A DNA stretch of 64,000 nt from Anticarsia gemmatalis (Eukaryota; Arthropoda; Insecta; Lepidoptera; Erebidae), in the NCBI RefSeq assembly GCF_050436995.1, contig NC_134756.1, positions 1,364,001 to 1,428,000 of the forward strand. Direction: 5' to 3'. Below, piece by piece: positions 24,267 through 36,836 of the stretch. The position numbers were made by a program, and so were the translations under genes. Position 1 is the stretch's first letter. Every line of letters starts with the position of its first letter. The notes beneath the pieces were generated by a model. It searched no databases, was not told the DNA's origin, and worked only from the letters and a program-made list of their open reading frames with translations.

Positions 24267-26604
24267 ATGCACGAACAGGAGGTTGAGGGGGAGCCGGCGC
24301 ACCACGCGCGCCGCCCCATGAACGCTTTCCTAATATTCTGCAAAAGACACCGTAGCGTTGTCAGAGATAAATATCCTAATCTTGAGAACAGGTACAGTTT
24401 TTTACCATTTTAAATTATTATAACTTGTGTATCTGAATATAGCCGCAAGACGTGAGGAAATACAGAAATAACGAGACATTTAGGAGATAATTGTTATTAT
24501 CAAGACCTTTGACAGTCGTCATCAGTATTCGGAAGGTTGAAAGTCTGATAAACAATTTTACCGAGGGTGTTATAACCCAGGTAATAAATAAACCCTGGGT
24601 TGTGGAGACTAAAGGCCGACTCTAATACAGGTGGAATGGAATCTAAAAAAGGCTAGGCTAATGATGATATTTAGGAGATAATTTTTGTTGACGAATGCGT
24701 GCGCCGTTAGCTTTACGTTACCGGTACTCCTTTTCTAAATTCATTGTTTTTATTTTTTTACTTTCTCGCTTACTCTTACTCTCTCGACTGTCAAATTCGA
24801 GTTAATTTCTTATTTCAATTAAGGAAGAACCAACGACAAAACACCAATTAGATCAGCGAGTTTGAAGTCCCACCGGAATTGTTAGCACCTAGTTAGTACT
24901 GTAGACAACCGGGAATTTAATGTTCTTTCATACCAACTTTAACTTATTTTTTATAATTTCAGGTCAATAACCAAGATCTTAGGCGAGTGGTGGGCCAACT
25001 TGGACAAAGAAGAGAAAGCTTGCTACACAGGTCTTGCTAAGCAGGTGCGTTGTCTTATAAACACTCAGAAGTATACACTTATTATCCTAAAACAAGCATT
25101 AGTACAGCAACTGATTCGCTCTTTCCTTATTCCGCAGTACAAAGACGCGTTCTTCAGCGCTAATCCCGACTTCAAGTGGTACAAGTTGCCCGCGCCACCG
25201 CTCCGCACACTCTCCTCCCGACCCAGGGACCTCATCGACAAACAAGCCGAGTCGCCCACCAACGAACACCACGAACATGAACTAGAGAAGACAAATAACA
25301 ACTCTACCAAAGTGGACTTCAACAAGAAGCCGCAAATAAACCACTTTGAAGACATCAAACCGCTCTCAATCTCAATGTTCACCCCCGGGAAACTGGCTGA
25401 TGAAGCCCAAATGGGAGGCCTAAGCAGCCTCCTCGCCACAAAGACTGAACCACAAACAACAAACCCCTATTACTCACCCCCGTGCTTTAAGACGAACGCG
25501 ATCTCAACCCCAAACGATCACAGATCTCATAACCTATTACAAACCGCCAAGCTGAAAGGTCAGAACAGGGAGGACAGTATAGAGCGACAGCGAGAGCTCC
25601 AGAACGCTCTCACCGAGACCTCGAAAGTGTTCGAAGAGGACTTCGTCGAAGAGAAGCCGAGGATATATTATAATATGTCCAACGACATGTACACCAACCA
25701 GGATGTGATAGACCAAATAGTCGATAAGCGTTATTCTAAAGATGATGAGTTCGGCCACCAGAGGAACTGGTCGGACGACGAGAAGAATATGAGATCTGGT
25801 AGATCGTGCAAGGGCAAGCGGTACCAGGAGTTCATGGCCGTCGGGGGACTGATCGTGAATAAAAGGCAGAAACGGGACTCGGACAAGCTGGACGACAGCT
25901 ACAGCGCCGCCTGCAGCTGGGAGCCCGGCAGCGCGCGCAGCGACGAGTCGTTCAACTCGAACAACGACGATCCGAAACAGAGCTGCTCCTCATTCGACAA
26001 GACGGCCGAAAGCGAAGATAAAATCGACACGATCGACGCACCCGAACAGGACAACAACGCCAACAAGACGTTCAAAGCCGCCGACTTCGACCTCGACGCT
26101 AAGATACGAGCCCTGCCCTCGCTCAGCCTAGAGAAGTTCCAGCAGAAGAAGCGCGACAACAAGCGCAAGAAGAAGACGATCAACCTGAAGCCGAAGGTGC
26201 TGGAGTCTTCCCACATAGTCAATTCAGTTCCTAGGTCGATGATGGACGAGCGGCGGGCCACGGTCGAGAGCTGGCGGGACACCGTGATCGGCAGCCAGAA
26301 GAGGAAACCGCGCAAGATCAGCATCACGCGGCTGGAGATCAACAGCATGGTGTCGAGCGCGGAGCGCGGGCCGCCGTGCGCCACGCCCGAGCTGAAGTTC
26401 GCCACGGAGGCGCCGCGCCGCGCCGAGCTGCCGGCGCCGCCGCCCGGCGACCTACTGGCGCTGGCCACGCTGGCCGAGGTGGCGTCCAACACGTGCAAGC
26501 TGGAGCAGGACTCGCCGGCCTCGCCCGCCTCGCCCGCCTCCCCCGCCTGCCCCGCCTTCCCGGCCGAGCCCGGTGACGCATATTTCGTCGAACGTACCGA
26601 CTAG
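24267..26604 (+). CDS. bbx: HMG-box transcription factor, BBX/bobby sox ortholog
   Basis: Three coding exons: 24267-24391, 24963-25044, 25138-26604 (557 codons plus stop; phases agree). The exon opens at a 3' splice site (24253-24254); its frame is open 5' of the ATG at 24267, so coding could extend into an upstream exon. The HMG box spans residues about 15-85, with [18 protein letters not shown], then [10 protein letters not shown], then [14 protein letters not shown]. This matches the BBX subfamily (FCKRHRS, EWW, YKDAF) rather than SOX or TCF boxes. The remainder is low-complexity, acidic and Ser-rich, with a basic nuclear-localisation-like cluster [13 protein letters not shown] near 410 and a conserved-looking [19 protein letters not shown] near 445-465. 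The C terminus has repeated SPASPA. Expected role: nuclear DNA-binding regulator; targets cannot be read here. The second intron is 93 nt, in frame and stop-free. A first poly(A) signal AATAAA lies at 26929-26934. Confidence 0.9.
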
Positions 26605-29600
26605 CCTTAAAAACAAATTCCAAAAATTATTTACTTTGTAATCAGATAATATTTATATATATATATAGATCTAATTTTACATCGTACGCATAAAGAATAA
26701 TATTATTGTACACTTTTAAATGTAGTTTTTATAACGTAGTTATAGTGACTATTTATATTGAAAATAGTAAAAAAATGAAACTATATGTATACTTATTTTT
26801 AGTTAGTTATTATAGGCCGCTACATAATGCTTTGTTAGTACTAGAAGTTTTAAGAGGTGATAGATAGATTAATGTCCATGAATAACTACAAAGCATAATG
26901 TATTTTAATTATAGTAAGAAGAGATACAAATAAATTACAATATGTTATCGTTGTCGTTAGGAAGTGTGTACTTCGTGTTAACTAATCATTATAACTTACG
27001 GATGGGTAATGATTAATGAACTGTACTCTATACAGGCAACTTTCAACAGTTACGTGACGACATCTAATCAAACGAATTGAAGAAATATCTTAGAGCGGCT
27101 TGTTTAGAGCTTGATACAGTACTAAGAAACATTCATTAGATTTCTGTAACACTCAAAAGTCTCGTGTTAAATGACACTGGCATGATAAAGAGTGACTTAA
27201 ATTTAAGTAATGTTTCCAAGTCCTTAATCGCGTATTTATTCTTAGCTGAAGGGTGCGTTGCGGCTGGCGCCTGGATGGCTAAACTAAACAAGCCGCCTGT
27301 GAATTTCTGACTGACATTATAAGACAATAAGTTTCAGATTTTATACACAATTATTTTATTCCAAACGATGGCTGATGCACAATCGTTCCCGAGAGTTAGT
27401 TCATAGTAATAAGAGCTCAAACACAGTACTGCAAGTAAGTATGTACGTCACGTGGTTGTTGAAAGTTTCTCAATATAAATTACTCGGAGATCGTCATTGT
27501 GTTAGATAAATCGAAGTATACTTGGCGATGCATGGACTTTTACTTACGACGTTCTCGTAACGCGACGATAACGCACGTTTTACGCAGCCAAATCGCCAAA
27601 CAAACGCAACCTCTAAATAACATTTCCACAGATGCCTGATATTGTAATAGATACAATCATGCCGAGTTATAAAGAAACATATTTGTATTTTGATACAAAG
27701 GCACGTTTAACGTTCGTAGTATTGTCGTTTGTATCAATACTTGTAAATCAACATTTAGAGGAGACATGCTCATAAAAAACGAGCGTTTTCGCCGCGTTAA
27801 AACAACGTCGTGTGGAAAGCCCCTTAGTCGTCATGACTGATGCATCGCCAGATCATCACATCATGGTAAATAAATGCCAAACAAACAAGTCATTTGTAAA
27901 CCTCATTATATATAAAGTTAGGTTATTTAAATCGCCTTAATATTTTAGATATAAAGAAGAACTAAAAACACCATGCATAGACTGCATTTGCATTTTTAAG
28001 GTGATTTTTTTTTCTTTTCGTTAACGTTGCAATGTGTGCAATTTATCATTTTTATTGTATTATATATTATATTTATATAGTTGTGGCTGGAGTCACACGG
28101 TTTTTGTAAGAAAGCGAATTTATCACAAGTAACATTATGGCAACAGGATACGAGATTGTTTTGGAACGCGGCTGGGAATAGTGACGTACTTTAGGCGCCA
28201 TTTTACTTTATCTATGCCTCTTACGTATATAATTATAAGCCACAAAATATATTTTTTGTTTTTTATAGGGTAAATATCGTGTCAAAATTTTTGGTTTTCA
28301 CTTCATAGTACAACGCAAAGTCGCTTCACGCATCTGTCTCTATGCCTGTATGTATTATTTGCAAAAGTTGTAAATGCTTTTTGTTTATCACACAAAAAAA
28401 AGAAAAGGTTCATCGTTATACTTGCTACTCAAGACTTTGAAATGACTTATTCTTTGAACCCGAAGAAAGGATACGACATATCATGTAGGTACAGAATGTG
28501 TAAATGTAGAATGATTTTCTTCGGGAAAACGCGAATAAGACGATTTATTTTATTTTGTTACTAGCTTTTACCCATGACCTCATCTGCATGGTATAGTGAC
28601 TTAGGACAGAATTTCCATACAAATATTCATCCCCTCTACTTAGCACTTATACCCCTTTTTGCTGCATAATTTAGTATCGGTGGAAACGGTCACATAGTTC
28701 AGCCTAGCTATTATATTTTCGCAGCATAACTACATAGAATATCTCTGGTGAAAAGTACCCTAAAAGTCGGTCCCGGTTATTGTCAATTAAGATAACAGTC
28801 GTTAAGCCAAGTCAAACGCCTTTCGGGCGGCTTGAACAACTTTCATGCTAGGTTGACCATTCCGCTTACGTTAATAAATAAATACTAGTAAACGAGAGTG
28901 AATTGTTAGTTGAACCCATGGCCTATTAAAGTTATAAGTCACTCACTATTCCCAAGCCAAGATTGGAATTACTGTCTAAGCTGTTTTGTTTGAGAATAAT
29001 TACAAGTCCTGAGTACACTATAGCTTTAACGAAGTGCTAAAAGATAGCTTACCATGAATTCCAATCGATTTGTAAAAGATAATTGTATTTATCTTTTTAT
29101 AAGAATTTATACTTAAGGTTTATTGAAACAACTATTGGGTAACGGAACGTATGGAAATGTGATGTAATGTTTAGAATGTTGCCAGTTAAGGCCTCACAAT
29201 ATCGGCCGAAACGTCAAGTGCGAGTCAAACTCGCTACACTTTTTCTTTGTGATAGTCTTAAACTATTATATCTAGTGTTAAACTATAAATATATATCTTT
29301 TTTCACGATTATTATTTATAGATTTCATCAAAAAAGATCGTTTTACTCATCGTAAACGTCGAAAATGATTTCGATTTAACGTACACTGATTAGATTAATC
29401 TTGTCCCTATTAGGTACCTGATGTTTAGCGAAAATTCATGAATTTCAACGTGAAAAATACAAAAAAAAAAAATCATCGCATTATTAAGATAATTTTAAAG
29501 AACCATTTTAAGTTATACATTAATGTCAGTAATGTAGCTTTCATGTTTTAACGAACAGTGTTTCTCAAGCTTTTTTGTTTATTTTTGTAATGGATTTTAA

Positions 29601-31000
29601 GGGGGTTTCTGTGATTTTATTCTATCCTATGTTAAGGTCGCCGATGAGGATATATTGTTTTGCTGGTCTAGTCTAGATTAGGGTTTGTAATGAAGAAAAA
29701 TCAAGTACTAAATTTGAAAAGTGCACTTATATTTTTTAAAGTTACAAACTACGACACTAGCCATAATTATAAATAATCTAATGTTAAAACCCAAAGAGAC
29801 CAATAATTTAGAATAGAGAAGCTAGGCTGTAGATATTGTATATGTAATAATATATATAGGTTATATATAAAATATTATGTATAATAAATATATAAACAAC
29901 ACGTCAATAAAGTGGCATTCCAATATGTCCAGATATCATGTTACTGTATTGATTCATTTGTAAATTTGTTGCATTTTATTATTTGTTTTTGTCAAACATT
30001 TTCTATATTCTCGTAGCTTTTAAAAGTAAATAATTGTTGATTTTTATGTAAAATTTAATTGATTGTTACGTTTTATTAAAAGAGGAGCTTCGAAGGTTCT
30101 CTACAAGATTTTAAACATGAGCTTTACAATGAAATAAAATAACCGAACATCTTATGAAAATATCATTTGCCTTGTGGTGATAGAGCCTTATTTTATATTT
30201 GAAAATAAATACTAGTATTAAGGCTAAACGAGAAGGGGCCAGTATGGACACGGGGACTAGGAATATTCACACAATATATCGAGTTATAAAACCTTCACAA
30301 GTTATATTATTATATATTGATGCCACTATTGGGATTGTAGATTAAAATCTCGAAAATATAACCAATATTTTCCGTTTTAAGAGTATGGTGCTGGAAGATC
30401 TGTAACTTATTTTAGAAGTGCGCTTCATTGTTAGGCAATGGACAGTTAGTCATTCGTAGGTAACGTAATGGATTATTATTATTTTATAAGATATTCGCAA
30501 TCATTTTGTGCTGTATTTAAATATTGAACAAACTACACTTTGTTGGGCGCAAAATGATTGATCGTTTTTAAAAGGTATTGGAAAATTATATGTGGTTTGA
30601 GAAACACTGGTCTAGTATATGTTATATACCTAAGTTAGGGCATAATATGTCGACACCCAAAGTGTTTACCTGTTCGGTTCCAAAGTATATATATTGTTGA
30701 ATGTTTTGTTACGAACGGAGTTTCAATCTATATCCTTTTATTGTAGTAATAAAGTTTATTCATATTAACAAAGATTAGTTTCATTTTAATTTATTCTCTT
30801 CTCACTTAATCATTGAATCAGACACCGGAGATACTAAATACAGGTTAAGGGTTTTACAATAAAACAATGTTATGAATATACAAATATTGTTCTCTTATTT
30901 TCGTTCAAAGACAACCTACGACCAATTAAATATCACATAAAGAAGTTTAGGCAAAAATGTATAACGTCATGACCCAGCGTTGTGTTAAAATTTGGGTAAT
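26605..31000. other. bbx 3' UTR and intergenic DNA
   Basis: Very AT-rich. Candidate poly(A) signals: 26929-26934 and further AATAAA at about 29907 and 30747, so the transcript may have a long 3' UTR. 28560-28640 and 28780-28890 are repeat fragments (families F and C). 27540-27830 has CG-containing palindromic words of an old MITE. No further gene is seen. Confidence 0.5.
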
Positions 31001-31007
31001 GTTAGAT

Positions 31008-31193
31008 TTTCTTTAGAAAAGTCAACTCCCGCTCTAAGAATTGCTCTTGTGTCGCGGGGACTTTTACAAACGTACAAACAACGGACACAAAGCACAACCA
31101 GACCCGAAACAATTATTTGTGGATCGCACAAATAATAATTGCTCCGTGTGGGAGTTGAACCCACGACCTCGCGACGCAGTGGTATCGGCGGTA
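31008..31193 (-). repeat. tRNA-derived SINE, family A
   Basis: Minus-strand copy with the CGACACAAGAGC, TTTCGGGTCTGG and box B (GTGGGTTCAACTCCCACACG) blocks; the 5' head is truncated. It lies about 310 bp upstream of the lectin promoter. Confidence 0.85.
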
Positions 31194-31502
31194 AACTAAT
31201 TTTGTTTACGGACATTAAGTTCGCTCGCCACCATGACAATTAAATTAAATGTTGAACCACGTAAAATACTGGTATTCATCTGCATTCGGACTGGAAGTAG
31301 GGATTGCTATCTCGATCTGGCTGGATCCCGATCCGTTTTAACCTTAGGACATACAAAAAATGGGAAAACCAAAGTGATAGACAATCAAGTAATCATTATT
31401 TGGGAATAACAAATAAAAAAATGGTAAAACACTGGGTCAATTGTCAACCCGTTGGGTACCTATTATTGTTTTTTTTATAAACAGACTACTGATAAGGGCA
31501 TT

Positions 31503-31540
31503 TATATAAAAGTAGAATGATACAAGACCTATATCACAGT
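31503..31540 (+). promoter_or_regulatory. Core promoter of the lectin gene (TATA box and initiator-like site)
   Basis: TATATAAA at 31503-31510. About 30 bp downstream, TCACAGT at 31534-31540 fits a start site. The ATG follows at 31577, giving a 5' UTR of about 40 nt. Confidence 0.6.
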
Positions 31541-31576
31541 TACACATAAGCAGGGAGCGTGCTACTAACACTTAAA

Positions 31577-34500
31577 ATGTTCGCGTTAATTATTTGTGCT
31601 CTCGCGTTATCAGCTACAATAGGTATGTAAAAACCATCTTACTAAGTGACCTATAAGCTTCCGATATCTAGTGTCGATCTCGTACCGGCCGCGGCCGACT
31701 GCCTTTTTATGTGACTAAAATTTTATAATTTAAGCCCTTCCTAAACGACGTTTATACTCCCACTTCTAGTAAAGGGTCTCTTCCTTCAAGTGCGGGTTGC
31801 AGACGTTTAATGCCCTCAAGAAATGCTTAAAATAATTTTCGGTTTCATCACGAGGTTTTCTTCATCGTTAAAGCTAGCAACAGCATCTTGAATCTGTTAT
31901 GAGTGGTCACGAATTCTTTCATTAAAACCAGGTAATAATTGGATAAGAAGAAGGTACTAAGTACTTGTATACCTGAGAGTTCTTTAAACTTTAAACAGTT
32001 CATGAAGAAACGCAAAGTGTTCCACCCGCACTTGGTAAGCGTGGTGGAGTAAAGACTAGGCCTAGTAGCATGTGATATCATAAGTATTCATAAGTCATGT
32101 TGTTGTTTGTCAGATGTGGCGCAGTGCAAGTGTCTGTCTGATTATATACAACTTGTCGACAAGAGTGGATGGCTCTGGGAGCAGCGAGAACTCGCCACCT
32201 TCGAGGAAGCAGCACAACACTGTAAACAACTAAGTAAGTTAAATATTACTTAACAATCTGTCTAATCTATACTAATATTATAAAGCTGAAGAGTTTGTTT
32301 GTTTGTTTGAACGCGCTAATCTCAAGAACTACTGGTCCGATTTGAAAAATTCTTTCAGCGTTAGATAGCACATTTATCGAGGAAGGCTATAGGCTATATA
32401 TCATCACGCTGCGACCAATAGGAGCAGAGCACCAGTGAAAAACGTTACAAAAACGGGGGAAAAATTCACGCATTCTCTCTTATGTGACGCAAGCGAAGTT
32501 GCGCGGGTCAGCTAGTTAAATAATATTATCGACGCCCATCGCTAGAGGGGTGTTATAAGTTTGACACGTCTGTACATCCGTGGCATTAAGCTTGAAGATC
32601 GTTTCAAATAGATAATTTTTTTTTAATAAAACGAGTATTTATTTCTTTTAAGAGGACGTTTGTGTTAATAAACTACTTACTTTAAGCCTCCTTACTAAGT
32701 AAGTAGGTACACAATTTAATACAAGTGATATTTTTCGGCAATAAAAAAAATGTCAAAAGCGTCCTACTGTTGCGCTCATCTTTAGTTTTATCTGTGAACC
32801 TTTTCTTACAATGACTATAATATTATTATTTACATGTTGTAACAGATGCGGAACTAGCGAGTCCATACAACGAGGCGATACTGGACGGAATGAGGAGGCT
32901 CATGGACGCTGATCTTGAGTACCACGTCTCCCTGAAAGTTATTATAAGACCGCTTCAGCTTCCGAACAGTAAGTACAATTAATATATTGTGTAACAAAAC
33001 GTACAAGTAATCTAGACGAAGCTTATATTAATTCTGTGGCTGTAAGTGCTTCTAAAATCTTTAGGAGCGCTGATATTTTTTTCTATAACACATTTCCCGG
33101 TGATCCTTTAGCATTATAAAATCAATCTGCTCTCAAAATAGAGACGAATTAATGTTCTCTCTGTATACTTATTCTCTATTTATAAATAAGTACGTGTTTT
33201 CTGTTGAATCTGTTCAGGTGTGCATCAAGACGCCACAGTTGCACCTGAAATGAGCAAGTTGCTTCAAAACAAATTGTGCGTATCAATGAGTGAGGATGAA
33301 GTTAACATGGTGCCGTGTTCAAAGAAACTGCGCTACATGTGTTACGTGCCTGAACACAATGCAATTAATGTTTGTGGCGAGAATGGTGAGTACAGAAAGA
33401 TTTATTTATTTTTATAATATCACACTGTCATATTCTACGCGAAGATGCAGAAGAGAGTTGTATTGTGATTGATTTTTGTCATTCATCCATACTAATAATT
33501 TGACTTGACTGCCTCTGTGGCGCAGTGGTTTAGGTCGCCACGCCGATACCACTGCAACGGGAGGTCGTGGGTTCGATTCCCACACGGGACAATTATTTGT
33601 GTGATCCACAAATAATTGTTTCGGGTCTGGTTGTGCTTTGTGTCCGTTGTTTGTATGTTTGTAAAAGTCCCCGCGACACAAGAGCAATTCTTAGTGCGGG
33701 AGTTGTCTTAAAAAAAAAAAAAAAAAAAAATATTATAAATGCGAAAGTAACTCTGTCTGTTACTCAATCACGCCTAAACTACAGAACCAATTTGCATGAA
33801 ATTAGGTATGGAGATATTTTGATACCCAAGAAAGGACATAGGATACTTTTTACCCCCGGAAAATGACGCATTTCTATGGGAAAATTCAGGTGGCAGACGA
33901 AGTCGCGGGTAAAAGCTAGTTTGTCTATAAATTTGTTGGTCTCGTGTAAGAGGGGCGAGCCGCCTGTTGAACCTACTACTGTTGCCTAACTCCCAACTAC
34001 TATTGAGATCATTCTAATAACTGTAAATTTATATCTTTTTTTATATTCCAGGATACCATTTCAAGAAGTCCACCGGCAGTTGTTATAAAGTTCATACTGA
34101 GCATCGGAGCTGGCAAGATGCCAACGCTGTGTGTATGATGGAAGGCGGATACTTGGCTGTGTTGAACGATGCTGAGGAGAGCCGGGTCGTCCAGGAATTA
34201 TTCCCACAAGATCATGACTTTCCTACTTTGAAAGGGTTTCCAAAGGAAATTGACCCAATGTACATAGGTTTACAAAAATTGTATCAAAACGAGTGGTTAG
34301 GTGTTCACGGTGAGTGCACTTCTTGTAAAATCTTTCTTCTTCTTCTTCTGACTGTTAGTGTAGCACATCGTTATATAAAGCGACCGAAACTTGTACGTCT
34401 TGGTCTAGTCCTCGATCAAGTCAAAAAATATATATTTTCTAGTCAAAAACGTAAAGCCGCCGATCTTCCTTTCTTGTCTATTATAATTCAACCAATATCT

Positions 34501-35011
34501 TGTATAAGAGAGTGGTGGAATAAAGATCGAATCCATGGATCTTGCTTGTTGTAAACATTTATCAAAATCATTTAGTGCAGTCATGTTTATGTTTAAAAAA
34601 TCTTTCTGCTCGGTAAATTAAGATAGGTATTTGTAGTAGGATAGACCTGTACAAAGAGTGTCATATTTTTTCACCCCTGTGTTAATGGTGCATTATTTTA
34701 TTGTTTCAGGGGAAAAATACGAATGGGATTGGAATAATGGTGAACCAAATTACTTAGAAACTGAACACTGCGGTTCGATGATTCGTAATGGAAAACTGAA
34801 CAACATCGAATGTCAGTTGAAAACTATATTCATTTGTGAGCGTGACGCGAGAGAATTGAGACATATCTATCAGACGCCGGAGTCACTTCCGCATCAACTA
34901 GTGGAAACTACGACTTCATTGCCTCCCTCCCCCGGGGCTCCTTTGACCTCAAAGCCTCTACTGTCTCCTGGAGCTTCAGTCTCGGCCGAGCCTGCTGTGA
35001 CCACGGTCTAG
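31577..35011 (+). CDS. Secreted dual-domain C-type lectin (immulectin-like)
   Basis: Six exons, all with phase-1 junctions: 31577-31622, 32114-32233, 32846-32968, 33218-33385, 34052-34309, 34710-35011; 338 codons plus stop. Exon 1 encodes only a hydrophobic signal peptide (MFALIICALALSATI). Exons 2-4 form a first lectin-like domain (about 20-150) with spaced Cys (HCKQL, NKLCVS, MVPCSK, YMCYV) but no IGL or EPN motif, so it is probably not sugar-binding. Exons 5-6 form a more canonical domain (about 152-285) with GSCYKV, AVCMMEGG, YIGLQK, NGEPN and FICE. EPN is the mannose-type Ca-site signature; the usual WND is LNN here. After it comes a 50-residue Pro/Ser/Thr tail. In moths, two-domain lectins of this layout (immulectins) are secreted into haemolymph and recognise microbial sugars; that role is inferred. 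Poly(A) signal AATAAA at 35171-35176. Confidence 0.9.
31755..32070. repeat. Two opposed SINE family B fragments in lectin intron 1
   Basis: Minus-oriented piece at 31755-31880 (AAGTGCGGGTTGCAGACG, GGTTTTCTTCATCGTTAA) and a plus-oriented piece at 31975-32070 (GCAAAGTGTTCCACCCGCAC). Confidence 0.6.
32265..32515 (-). repeat. Dispersed repeat, family E, in lectin intron 2
   Basis: Minus copy of a ~255 bp element whose plus-strand form starts AGCTGACCCGCGCAACTTCG and ends TATAATATTAGTATAGAT. Other copies: 46268-46518, 58315-58575, 59415-59672. Confidence 0.8.
33507..33730 (+). repeat. tRNA-derived SINE, family A, full length, in lectin intron 4
   Basis: Intact head (GACTGCCTCTGTGGCGCAGT), box B, body, and a 22-base A tail. 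It is the best-preserved copy in the window. Confidence 0.92.
33728..33925 (+). repeat. Dispersed repeat, family F, directly abutting the SINE
   Basis: Begins TATTATAAATGCGAAAGTAA right after the SINE's A tail and ends near GAAGTCGCGGGTAAAAGCTA. Related pieces at 15065-15140, 20965-21180, 38750-38945, 45890-46150 and 63175-63400. Confidence 0.7.
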
Positions 35012-36640
35012 TGCCGTGCGAATAATATTCTTTAGAATATGCCCAAACTGTAATCAAGTTACTTGTATATTATATTCCAAAGAAAAAAGTATTTTAAGTA
35101 GGTATTTTAGGTAATAAGTATTTGGTGTATTTAACGGAAAGTACTAACTAACTAACTACTTATTATAATTAATAAACCTAATCTAATTCTTCGACCTGCT
35201 CATTCCACTATTGAAATCATATTAATTTATTTATTGCAAATACATGAAATCTCATAAAATAAAACCTGAGTTTTAATCATCAACTGGCTCGCGGTGGTGT
35301 AAGTGGCGTAACCACAGTGTGGCTTATGATGGTGGTGGCTAGAATAGAGGGCACCTTGCCTGGACCCAAGGATTTTCCTTCCGACTATAAAGGTTGTTGT
35401 ACTTAGTACCTACCTGTTACAGTCGCTCAAGTCGCAATAGGACTATTTGATCAAGGTTTTTTTTGCCAACATCTGGATACGGCGGAATATTTAATTGAAA
35501 CCGGCCTACGGTGCAGGACCTTTGTTCTATATTGGTCAAGAGTGGGTCCAAGGCCCAACATGTACACTGTCTATTCCTTCACTCTTCTGATGTGGGACGG
35601 ATAACCGACGCGACTAGTGAAGTATTGGGAGCAGAACCGACGGCTTTATGTGCTCTTCGAGGCAGGCGAGGAGATCTACGACCTGAACTTCCTAACTCCG
35701 GACAATCTCTGTGAAATTCTTAATTGAAAAACTCAAAAGAAATTTTGACCCAACCCGGGAATTAAACCCGAGACCTCTGCGCGACAGGCGCATACATTGC
35801 AGACCGCAGCACATAGGGCAGCTATTAAGGGCTGAACCACCTTGAATAGATTTGACATATTGTTGTGTACTTGATTATTTAAAGCATGGATAACACTGGT
35901 AATGCAGCTGAAGCTTGGAGCGGCGGGCATAAGTAACATAAATTTTACTTGTAGCACTATTTCTGTGCACTGAATGAGGGCTTTATGTAACGTATATCTA
36001 ATATAGTATCTGATTGATAAGAGTTCATGGAATTAGTCACTCGCTTGATTAGGATTCCGGCAATTAGTGATGCATATTAAAATTTGTGGTATTGTGAAAT
36101 CTCGTGAAGTTTTTTGTTCTTTGCTATATTGTTGGTACCTATTCTGCATATCTAACATGCCCATTTCCTGTCTGAACTCATATATTATTATCCCATGTTT
36201 GTAGGTTCTCCCAACATATTATGACTAGAGACTAATAATAAACTTAGCATCGCTGACTGTTGGTCCTCATGATCAATTATTATTTTTTGCATCAAAACAT
36301 TTTAAATCATAGGAAGATTAAAAAGAGTAGCGGCGAGTTTTTGGTTAGCTCTTCTGATAAGGCTTTACGCTCTTTCCGAGCAAGTAGTAGATTCAGTTAT
36401 AATGTACGGTGTATCCAACGACTAAGTTATAATTATAAAACATTTTAGGATTATACACTGATTAAATATTTTTCTATAAAATATGCAATCAAAAATACCT
36501 TTATAGAAGTGCCATGCTACCATTGATTAGATAAAGATTATTTTAAGACTGGCAATGGCCGGTATCTTCGAGTATTATTGCGTATAACGGAAACCATTTA
36601 ATTTTAATCTGTGGTAAAACTACAAGCGCCGGCGGCCGGT
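35012..36640. other. Lectin 3' UTR and repeat-rich intergenic DNA
   Basis: 3' UTR to about 35195. 35500-35830 is a tRNA-headed SINE on the minus strand (plus strand shows AACCCGGGAATTAAACCCGA). 36030-36440 is a plus copy of the retroposon family of 6150-6638, without a clear tail. No gene. Confidence 0.55.
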
Positions 36641-36836
36641 TGTCAACAGTCAAAGTCAAACTCAAAACTGACAAGCTCTGCCTTGTTACGATCAAAACGA
36701 ACATCAAGTTCGTTAAAACATTGCAATTTATCGTAAAAACTCGGTGTAATATTGTATTAAAAACATATATTACGCCATTCTGAGCTCGACTGTGTGTGTT
36801 GTTAATAACTTTGTTTCAAATCTGGATGAAGATACT
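36640..36836 (+). promoter_or_regulatory. Probable APC1 promoter and 5' UTR
   Basis: The 200 bp before the start codon are free of the repeats that fill the flanks. No TATA box is visible, as expected for a housekeeping cell-cycle gene. The start site cannot be set from sequence. Confidence 0.4.

Noticed and set aside
26339..26623. GC-rich frames opposite or out of frame with the bbx C terminus
   Set aside because: Shadows of the GC-rich SPASPA-coding region; codon positions fit the bbx frame.
31361..31372. NF-kappaB-like GGGAAAACC upstream of the lectin
   Set aside because: It misses the consensus at the second half and is single; too weak to call.
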